A DNA stretch of 34,128 nucleotides, from the NCBI GenBank assembly GCA_039028975.1, contig JBCCHB010000169.1, positions 1 to 34,128 on the forward strand, written 5' to 3'. Origin of the DNA: JAHBNG01 sp039028975 (lineage in GTDB: Bacteria > Chloroflexota > Anaerolineae > Caldilineales > Caldilineaceae). The translations under genes and the position numbers were made by a program. Below the pieces are notes generated by a model. It was given only the letters and a program-made list of their open reading frames with translations. It did no database searches and was not told the DNA's origin. Of the stretch, positions 7,762 to 14,058 are shown piece by piece; position 1 is the first letter of the stretch; each line of letters opens with the position of its first letter.

Positions 7762-8619
7762 TTACTTCAATCCCGTCAGCGTAATTCCCTCAATAATAAA
7801 GCGCTGCATAAAGAGGAAGATAATCAGCACCGGAATCACTGCCAAGCTCGCTCCAGCCATAATCAACCCGTGCTGGGTCCCGAACTCGGCTACAAAGACG
7901 GCCAGCCCCAGCGGAAGCACGTATTTGTCGCTGCTGGTCAACACAATCAGCGGCCAGAGGAAATCATTCCAATTCCACATAAAGTAGAAGGCAATCAGGG
8001 TCGCCAAGACGGGGCGTGAAAGAGGCAAAATGATGCGATGGTATATGTACCATTCGCCTGCTCCATCGATGCGGGCTGCGTCTATTAGATCATTGGGAAT
8101 GGTAAACATAAACTGGCGAAAGAGGAAGATAGCATAGGCGCTGGAAATCTCGGGGATAATGAGTGCCCACCAAGAATTGCCTAACCCAAAATCAACCATC
8201 ATAATGTAGAGGGGAATCATGTAGACTTCAAAGGGAATAATCCAGGTTCCTAGGATGGCATAGAAGAGGAGATCCCGACCCCGAAAGTGGAATTTACCAA
8301 AGACGTAGCCAATCAGCGTACTGGTGTAAATGTTGATGGCTGTCTTGGTAATTGTAATAACGGCTGTATTGTAGTAGAGGCGACCAATATGGAGACGCCC
8401 CACCACGTCCACATAGTTCTCAAATGTCGGGTTGATGGGAAAGAGCCTGGGCGGAAAGGAGATGGTCTCGGATTGGGGTTTGAAGGAAGTGCTCAACATC
8501 CAAATAAAGGGAATGAGCATAGCCAGCGCACCAATAATTAGCACAATATAATTGAAACCATGGGCTTGGGCCAGGCGTTGGCCCCATGATACTTTCTGTA
8601 CGGTTGTCGTGGTTGTCAT
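7762..8619 (-). CDS. Carbohydrate ABC transporter permease, MalG-type (CUT1)
   Basis: The 285-residue inner-membrane protein has six predicted helices. The cytoplasmic EAA loop DAARIDGAGEWYIYHRIILP, which docks the ATPase, and the C-terminal GLTLGLK-like ending of MalG proteins (IIEGITLTGLK) are both present. The N-terminal IPFIWMLSTSFKP segment is also typical. It is the third gene of a minus-strand run (binding protein, MalF-type, MalG-type). As in many CUT1 systems the ATPase is not in the cluster and is probably shared from elsewhere. The sugar cannot be named from sequence. The upstream gap contains a copy of the family 1 inverted repeat. Confidence 0.92.
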   Translation of the reverse strand: MTTTTTVQKVSWGQRLAQAHGFNYIVLIIGALAMLIPFIWMLSTSFKPQSETISFPPRLFPINPTFENYVDVVGRLHIGRLYYNTAVITITKTAINIYTSTLIGYVFGKFHFRGRDLLFYAILGTWIIPFEVYMIPLYIMMVDFGLGNSWWALIIPEISSAYAIFLFRQFMFTIPNDLIDAARIDGAGEWYIYHRIILPLSRPVLATLIAFYFMWNWNDFLWPLIVLTSSDKYVLPLGLAVFVAEFGTQHGLIMAGASLAVIPVLIIFLFMQRFIIEGITLTGLK

Positions 8620-8661
8620 ACGAACTCAAGGGCCTCTGCCCTCACGATTATTTACAATAGT

Positions 8662-8732
8662 GCAAACGTCACACACAACCGTCCAGGGAGCACGCCCCGT
8701 GCGGGTCTAGCCATATGATGTGCGACTTTTGC
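8662..8732. repeat. Inverted-repeat element, family 1, copy 2
   Basis: The arms GCAAACGTCACACACA (8662-8677) and TGTGCGACTTTTGC (8719-8732) enclose a perfect inner hairpin GCACG-CCC-CGTGC (8690-8702). The architecture matches 2273-2341. It lies in the 141-bp gap between the two permease genes, where an RNA hairpin could affect relative expression. A partial match (CGTCACACACAACC) occurs near 20519. Confidence 0.75.
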
Positions 8733-8760
8733 GGAACCGCCATTATTTCATTCTCGTTCC

Positions 8761-9681
8761 TTAAAACTCCCAATCCGTTCGCTGAACCCGCAGTTGGACG
8801 ACCGTCATCACAATAACAATGGCAAAGAGAACAAACGCCATGGCCGCAGCCTGCCCCATAAAGAGCTTCTGAAAAGCATGTTCGTAAATCTGAAGCGCAA
8901 TGGTCTGGGTTGAATTATATGGCCCGCCTCGAGTCATTAAATAGACCTGTTGGAAGACATTCATACCACCGATAAAACCAGTGACCGTCACAAAGGTGAT
9001 GACCGGCGTAATCAACGGTAGAGTGATATGCCAAGCCTGCTGAAGGGCCGTTGCACCATCGATTTCCGCCGCCTCATAGTAAGCGCGGGGTATCCCCCTT
9101 AGCCCAGCTAGAAAGATGATCATGGTAAAACCAATTCCGCCCCAGATGCTCATAAGGATCAGGCTATTCAAAGCATAGTCAGGCGAGGTCAACCAAGGAA
9201 TCCGTTCAAAGCCTAGCATGACCAGAAATTGGTTGAGTAGACCAAAACGAACTTGGTAGAGCCATATCCAGATGGTGGCGCTGGCAATAGCCGAGGTCAT
9301 GGTAGGGAGGAAGTAGAGAAGCCGAAAGAGGGTATTGCCCCGCCGTACTGGGTTAAGGATGATGGCCATAGTCAGCGCGGCAACTGTTCCCAGTATGGTG
9401 GCCGCAATGGCATAGTAGAAGGTATTGCCAATCGCCTGGGCAAAGACCCCATCTTCAAAGATGAGGCTGTAATTCCCAAAGCCGATCAGAAACTGCTCTT
9501 TGCGCAGCAGCTTCCAATCATGGAGGCTCATATAAAAGGCAAAACCCACTGGGTAGAAACGAAAGGCCGCATAGAAGAGTATGGCCGGTATAAGTATCGT
9601 CCAGACAAAGCGTTGTTCAGCACGACGTAACGATGAACGGCGTGGCTTTGCCCGGGCAACAGTCGTCCCTTGAACGGTCAC
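8761..9681 (-). CDS. Carbohydrate ABC transporter permease, MalF-type (CUT1)
   Basis: The 306-residue membrane protein has six helices and the EAA loop EAAEIDGATALQQAWHITLP, with the family motifs LHDWKLL and FLPTMTSAIASATIWIWLY. The first 20 or so residues are basic and cytoplasmic. The start is GTG 9681 with AAGGA six bases upstream. It forms the heterodimeric channel with the MalG-type permease and receives substrate from the binding lipoprotein encoded 45 bp upstream. Confidence 0.92.
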   Translation of the reverse strand: MTVQGTTVARAKPRRSSLRRAEQRFVWTILIPAILFYAAFRFYPVGFAFYMSLHDWKLLRKEQFLIGFGNYSLIFEDGVFAQAIGNTFYYAIAATILGTVAALTMAIILNPVRRGNTLFRLLYFLPTMTSAIASATIWIWLYQVRFGLLNQFLVMLGFERIPWLTSPDYALNSLILMSIWGGIGFTMIIFLAGLRGIPRAYYEAAEIDGATALQQAWHITLPLITPVITFVTVTGFIGGMNVFQQVYLMTRGGPYNSTQTIALQIYEHAFQKLFMGQAAAMAFVLFAIVIVMTVVQLRVQRTDWEF

Positions 9682-9726
9682 AGGAAATCCTTGATTTGTA
9701 CTTGATAATCGTGAATGATTACCGGC

Positions 9727-11043
9727 TTACTGCAAAAATGTGGCCAACCCCTGGTCAATCAGCTCCTGCACCTTCCCATTCATTTCTGCTAGAGCACTTT
9801 CCACCGGTTGCCCTTCATTGACAATCAGGCTGACGGTATCGCTCCACGGCCCGTACATATCTTCGGGGGGTGCCACCGGATCTTTCTGGAAGGGAATCAC
9901 CTCAGCAACAGTCTTGAGGGCTGGGTTTTCATCTAGCCGTGGATCCGAGGCCAAGTCACCACGGACGGGCGCGCAGCTTATCAATTCAGCCAAGCCCCAA
10001 TAGGCTTCTTTGCCCGAATCTTTGTAGAGATATTCGAGGAAGCGGAAGGTTTCGCCAGCCTGATCTTCATGACCGGTCAATGCCGAAACAGAGAGGACCG
10101 TGGACTTGTAGCCTAGATACGGATCCGCATTGCCGCTAGGGGTTGGATTGGGCGCAAACCCCAAATCGGGATAGATATCAGCAAAGGTACCCGCAAACTC
10201 ACCAATGACCCAAGCTTGATCTTCAGTCATGGCGGCCAACCCAGAACCGACTGATTCCAGATTCCCGGGGAAGGTGGGATCCCAAGCGTTGTGGACAAGC
10301 GCCAGATCGGTAAGGTGCTGGAAGGCCTGTACCACCTCTTCGCTCTCAAAGTTGGCCTGTTTGGCATCCCCTTCACCCGTAACAATGTTGCCACCTAGCT
10401 GATAGATTTGGCTCAATCCGGGCCATTCACCCGCGGGGATGAAGCCAGCCTGAATCATGCCCGTTGAATCGGTTTTGGTGGTCGCCTTGGCTGCTTCGAT
10501 GAATGCATCCCAGGTGGCAGGTGGCGAATCGGGATCCAGACCCGCTTCTTCAAACATTCGCTTGTTGTAGACCAAAAGGGTGCCACAAGCTGCGGTCGGG
10601 ACAACATGGCGGTCATACGGTTCCCAGTTCACGCTAGGATACGTCTCCTCAAACCAATCATCAGGGAAGACATCCTCGGGGAAGGCCAAGAGCAGATCCT
10701 CTTCCTTGAGCTTGAAGAAGTTCTCGCCCATTTTGAGCATATTCGGACCTGTGTCCGCGGCCAGGGCCGAGTAGAGCTTCTGCTGAATCTCACCACCGGG
10801 GAGCGTTTCAACGGTAATGGAAATGCCAGGGTTGTCTGCGGTAAACGCATTGGCCACTTCTTCATAAAAGGCCATGCGCACATCCCACCAACCCCATAAG
10901 GTCAGTTCCGCAGAGGCACCACCGCTAGGCGCGCCACTGCCACCCGGTGCTGGTATATTGGTACAGGCGGCCAAGGCCAATGTGGCACCAGCCATGCTAA
11001 CGGTTTTAAGGAAATCACGTCGACTAAGGGATTGCTGCTGCAT
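9727..11043 (-). CDS. Extracellular sugar-binding lipoprotein, Tat-exported (family 1 SBP)
   Basis: The 438-residue protein begins with SRRDFLKTV, a twin-arginine export motif, followed by a hydrophobic stretch and lipobox LALAAC, so it should be folded before export and lipid-anchored. A Gly/Ser/Pro linker leads into a family 1 solute-binding domain (ELTLWGWWDVR; NPGISITVETLPGGEIQQKL; MTEDQAWVIGEFAG). It captures an unidentified carbohydrate for the two permeases downstream. AAAGGAGC seven to eight bases before the ATG fixes the start. A strong promoter lies about 245 bp upstream, leaving a long leader that includes an 85-bp hairpin repeat. Confidence 0.92.
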   Translation of the reverse strand: MQQQSLSRRDFLKTVSMAGATLALAACTNIPAPGGSGAPSGGASAELTLWGWWDVRMAFYEEVANAFTADNPGISITVETLPGGEIQQKLYSALAADTGPNMLKMGENFFKLKEEDLLLAFPEDVFPDDWFEETYPSVNWEPYDRHVVPTAACGTLLVYNKRMFEEAGLDPDSPPATWDAFIEAAKATTKTDSTGMIQAGFIPAGEWPGLSQIYQLGGNIVTGEGDAKQANFESEEVVQAFQHLTDLALVHNAWDPTFPGNLESVGSGLAAMTEDQAWVIGEFAGTFADIYPDLGFAPNPTPSGNADPYLGYKSTVLSVSALTGHEDQAGETFRFLEYLYKDSGKEAYWGLAELISCAPVRGDLASDPRLDENPALKTVAEVIPFQKDPVAPPEDMYGPWSDTVSLIVNEGQPVESALAEMNGKVQELIDQGLATFLQ

Positions 11044-11090
11044 GAGGTCGCTCCTTTGGTTGGTTGAACGGACTCCGTTTGGATGAATTC

Positions 11091-11175
11091 TATACCGCGG
11101 TCGTTTTGGAAACTGTAGTTCGCCTTTGAGCTACCAGAGTAACCGAACTACAGTTTTCAAACGAATCTGAGTTTA
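11091..11175. repeat. Hairpin repeat, family 3, copy A
   Basis: The ends are TATACCGCGGTCGTTTTG and TTCAAACGAATCTGAGT. Inside, AACTGTAGTTCG (11111-11122) pairs perfectly with CGAACTACAGTT (11144-11155) around a loop containing GAGCTACCAGAGT. It lies in the 5' leader of the sugar-binding gene. Two more copies (11415-11498 and 29800-29885) share ends and loop but have different stem sequences. Confidence 0.85.
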
Positions 11176-11293
11176 GTTGATAGACTTCAGGTAATCAAAC
11201 TACCCTAACCCAAATGATTAGATAGATGAGCCAAAAGCGCAATAGAAATCGTAACTTGTTGGAAACAGGGGAAGAAAAATTTAATTCGATGAT

Positions 11294-11322
11294 ATTGTAG
11301 GTTACTTGAGAGGTTCTGTCAA
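11294..11322 (-). promoter_or_regulatory. Promoter of the sugar-transport operon
   Basis: On the minus strand TTGACA (11322-11317) is separated by exactly 17 bp from TACAAT (11299-11294), a near-consensus housekeeping promoter. Predicted transcription starts near 11287, about 245 bp before the ATG at 11043, so hairpin repeat A would be transcribed in the leader. Confidence 0.65.
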
Positions 11323-11414
11323 TCGAGCTTTTTTCGCTTTTTTGTAGGAAAGCATAAAAATCGATTCTGAAATACGGCCAAATACTGGCTGCTCACACGG
11401 TGGTCGCTCCGGGC

Positions 11415-11498
11415 TATACTGCGGTCGTTTTGAAAACCGCAGTTTACTTTAGCTCTACAGGAATGACAGAACTGCGTTTTCAAACGGAGCTGAGAATA
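11415..11498. repeat. Hairpin repeat, family 3, copy B
   Basis: TATACTGCGGTCGTTTTG at the left end and TTTTCAAACGGAGCTGAG at the right end match copies A and C. The variable stem is CGCAGTT (11438-11444) with AACTGCG (11470-11476), and the loop contains AGCTCTACAGGAATGAC. It lies upstream of the dioxygenase gene and of the divergent transport promoter. Confidence 0.85.
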
Positions 11499-11554
11499 GC
11501 TGACGGCTGATTAGCCAAAAGCTTTTTATCGGCTGGATTGGTCTTTGGGGCATA

Positions 11555-11563
11555 TGCTATACT
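11555..11563 (+). promoter_or_regulatory. Possible extended -10 promoter for the dioxygenase gene
   Basis: TGCTATACT is an extended -10 element (TGn plus TATACT). No good -35 is visible 16-18 bp upstream. Transcription from here would give a leader of about 120 nt before ATG 11690. Confidence 0.35.
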
Positions 11564-11689
11564 AAACTGCTCAAGCAAGAAATTGAACTTTCAGAAGAAG
11601 CAACCAAAGCTGGGATACCCCTGGCATAATATGGGCTACATATTTGATTCCTATTCCTTAACCATTCAGACAACCGTAAGGAAGAACCC

Positions 11690-12544
11690 ATGATCCCACT
11701 CAATCAAATCGACGCGCTCCCTCGTCACACCATCTCCTACAAAATCATGACCAATGCGGCTAACGAGGATACGGAACGTACCATCGACGTCTATGCCTCG
11801 CCTGAGGAGATCGAGCAATTTAGTACTCAAGGATATCTGATCCGCCAGGGGCTATTTAGCGAACAGCAGCTTCAACAGTTCCGGGACGCGTTAGATGAGA
11901 TCGAGGCCAGGGAGGTTACTCAAGAGAACATCGGACGCTCTGGCAACTTCGGTGGCTGGTTTCCCCGATATCTCTTCGACAAACACGAGGCGTTCCATGA
12001 GCTGATCGACTTTGATCCATTTGTCTCGGTAGCCAAGGCCATGCTGGGTCCCTTTGTGCGTATTCGCCAACTGGGCGGGCGGGTTGCCTACCCTGGCGAA
12101 CCCAACCAGGAAACCCACTGGCACCTCCACCGTCGCACCGTGCCCGATCCCCTACCGGCCTTCTTCTCCCACCCTCATACCCTCGATTACCTGATCTACT
12201 TAGATGCACTAAACGACGCCAACGGCCCCCTTGCCTTCGTACCCGGCTCTCATTTGTGGATTCACCAAGATCTACCCGCCAATGATTTCGATGACAAACC
12301 CGGCCAGGAAGTGCTCTACGGCCCGCCCGGCACTACACTCATGATACATAGCAACATCTGGCACCGCGCCTGGCCCACCAGGCCGGATGGTGAAAAGCGG
12401 CGATTGCTTATCCTGACCTATGGCGCAACGTGGATGCGCAGGTCACCTTATGGGACAGCACCGAAGGAGAGTTTGTTGGACGAATACCGAGTCACTGCAA
12501 GTCCAGGTGTGCGGGAGCTTTTGGGAGAGGGGGGGTATCAGTAA
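11690..12544 (+). CDS. Phytanoyl-CoA dioxygenase (PhyH) family oxygenase
   Basis: The 284-residue protein has the double-stranded beta-helix landmarks of Fe(II)/2-oxoglutarate oxygenases of the PhyH family: an N-terminal helical part with FSTQGYLIRQGLFSEQQL, the conserved NGPLAFVPGSHLW (about residues 178-190), the distal iron His225 in IWHRAWP, and an Arg at 238/239 suited to bind 2-oxoglutarate. The proximal site reads HWHLHR (His143, His145, His147), where most family members have His-x-Asp, so the metal site is unusual. AAGGAAG precedes the ATG by a good distance. The gene stands alone; its substrate cannot be inferred. Family members hydroxylate lipids, small metabolites or natural products. 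Confidence 0.85.
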   Translation: MIPLNQIDALPRHTISYKIMTNAANEDTERTIDVYASPEEIEQFSTQGYLIRQGLFSEQQLQQFRDALDEIEAREVTQENIGRSGNFGGWFPRYLFDKHEAFHELIDFDPFVSVAKAMLGPFVRIRQLGGRVAYPGEPNQETHWHLHRRTVPDPLPAFFSHPHTLDYLIYLDALNDANGPLAFVPGSHLWIHQDLPANDFDDKPGQEVLYGPPGTTLMIHSNIWHRAWPTRPDGEKRRLLILTYGATWMRRSPYGTAPKESLLDEYRVTASPGVRELLGEGGYQ

Positions 12545-12671
12545 GGAGGTGATCTAAAAGAATTTCCAGCTAATCAGACGTCAGCTAGCTCAGAGCAACC
12601 ACTGGGTGAGCAATCAGAATTTGGTCGTGTTTCGCGAGCGATTTTAAAACTTTCCTGCATCACAAAAAACC

Positions 12672-13358
12672 TTAGGCCAACCCATGCTTTTGAGCCAAGA
12701 CTCTGATTAGGGGATTTCCCGGATTATCTTTGTAGGCCGATTGGAGTAACTTCTGCAGCTTTCCGCGCTGAGTGGCCCACCTGATAAGTTCGAATGTTAC
12801 GTTGTTAAAATTTCCCGAACCAACGATGTTATCTAAATCTATATCCATCTCGAACTTGAGCATGATAGTCAGTGAACTGTGGTTATATCCACTAAGCAAT
12901 GCCTTCTGTAGTTCCTGGGCATTTATTTCACCCGCAGCGTCTGGCAGAACCCCAGGTTCAGCTACATTAGGCTGTGGTGCTGGAGGTACCTCGTCGGGGA
13001 AGCGGTTACGCAACTCAGCCAAAAAGTCAGCATCGGTAATCAACTGATACTTAATCACCAGTTTAGCTGCTACTTTATGCTTGGCTGGCGGCAGATCATC
13101 CCGATTCAGAATATACCAGAGCAGCGCGCCAAGAGGTGTGTAGCCAGGCCACATGGCCAGCTCTTCATCATACGGTTCGAGCTTAGTAACGACAGCGGAC
13201 GCAGCCGAATCTGACGAGCCAGATAGGTTAATATTGTCGATGAACTGGTTGAGCGAAACTTGAGTGAGAATATTCTCTCGCCCGTTGGTGTCACGACCGG
13301 TGAAGATGTCAGAAATTAAATTGGTTAGCTGTTTACGATCTGGTGGGGTTAGTGCCAT
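12672..13358 (-). CDS. Two-domain EAD adaptor: EAD-like N-terminus plus EAD1-like C-terminus
   Basis: The 228-residue protein has an N-terminal domain (about 1-120) with PPDRKQLTNLISDIF, VTKLEPYDEELAMWPGYTPL and GALLWYILNRDDLPP, nearly the same as the N-terminus of the protein encoded at 19154-20344. After a Pro-rich linker comes an EAD1-like helical domain (about 150-228: LQKALLSGYNHSSLTIMLKF, VTFELIRWATQRGKLQKLL). EAD domains are death-fold-like adaptors that join sensor and effector proteins of bacterial conflict systems by like-with-like contact. With two different EADs and nothing else, this looks like a bridging adaptor between an EAD-like partner and the seven-EAD1 protein next door. 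It has its own promoter and AGAGG eight bases before the ATG. Confidence 0.75.
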   Translation of the reverse strand: MALTPPDRKQLTNLISDIFTGRDTNGRENILTQVSLNQFIDNINLSGSSDSAASAVVTKLEPYDEELAMWPGYTPLGALLWYILNRDDLPPAKHKVAAKLVIKYQLITDADFLAELRNRFPDEVPPAPQPNVAEPGVLPDAAGEINAQELQKALLSGYNHSSLTIMLKFEMDIDLDNIVGSGNFNNVTFELIRWATQRGKLQKLLQSAYKDNPGNPLIRVLAQKHGLA

Positions 13359-13415
13359 TTTATGACCTCTTTAGGAAAATAGGATTAGAGAGTTGAGAAT
13401 AAGTCCGTTTCATCT

Positions 13416-13443
13416 ATTATATCAATAAGCTACCGTTTTTCAA
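13416..13443 (-). promoter_or_regulatory. Promoter of the two-domain EAD adaptor gene
   Basis: On the minus strand TTGAAA (13443-13438), a 16-bp spacer and TATAAT (13421-13416) form a good promoter about 57 bp before ATG 13358. The -35 lies within the 3' end of the protease remnant, so the adaptor can be expressed independently of the operon upstream. Confidence 0.6.
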
Positions 13444-13853
13444 GTAGGTCGACAATGGCTGAGATTGGAATCCCTTCGTTCCCTGATTCATCGCCTCGAT
13501 GATGCATGGCAACCAGATTCCAGTTTGAGTCAAAACAGGGTGCTCCCGAAGAGCCTGCCGCAGCACCGGTCAGATATGTAGATTGGTGGCAGATCATCTC
13601 GATCGAGAATGTACCAAAGCAGCGCACTTAGTGGTGTATTTCCGGGCCAAATTGGCAACTCTGCATCATATGGTTCTAGCTTGGTAACGGCTGCAACAGC
13701 CGCTGAATCGGATGAGCAGGAAAGATTAATATTGCCGATGAACTGCTGGAGCGATACTTAGGTGAGAATATTCTCTCGTCAGTTGGTATCAAGATCGGTA
13801 AAGATGTCAGAAATTAAATTGGTTAGCTATATGCGGTCGAGTGGAAATAGCAT
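13430..13853 (-). pseudogene. Decayed EAD-like/trypsin-like protease gene
   Basis: From ATG 13853 the minus strand encodes the same EAD-like domain as the neighbouring adaptor, but with in-frame TAG, TGA and TAA stops (…LTNLISDIFTDLDTN*RENILT*V…). Near 13575-13590 the homology ends after RDDLPP, and a second frame takes over with the C-terminal part of a trypsin-like serine peptidase. That part reads GAAAGSSGAPCFDSNWNLVA, then MHHRG, NEGIPISAIVDLLEKR and a stop at 13430. GSSGAP is the nucleophile-serine motif (GxSGxP). The catalytic His and Asp region is deleted. Trypsin-like domains are a standard effector of EAD systems, so this is most simply a dead effector gene of the adjacent system. 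Confidence 0.8.
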
Positions 13854-13888
13854 TCGTATGTTTCTTCCTATTATTTGATAAGAGATAC

Positions 13889-13954
13889 TTAGGAATCAAG
13901 ATCAAATAAAACCCAAAAGTTCGGTCCTGTCATCTCGGGTATCCGAGAGATCTT
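13889..13954. repeat. Dispersed 66-bp repeat, family 4, copy 1
   Basis: The sequence starting TTAGGAATCAAGATCAAATA and ending GAGAGATCTT matches the reverse complement of 32354-32419 over 66 bp with about ten mismatches. A short internal hairpin (CTCGG-GTAT-CCGAG) is visible. It lies just past the 3' end of the EAD1-array gene. The rest of the gap between 13854 and 14058 shows no coding signal. Confidence 0.8.
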
Positions 13955-14058
13955 CCATTACGTTTTATTAAATTCTCAATCCTTAGAACAGCCCGTGCTT
14001 CCATATCTATCTACTCGATAAGATAGCGAAGCACTTGCTACATTCTGTTTGTCTACTT

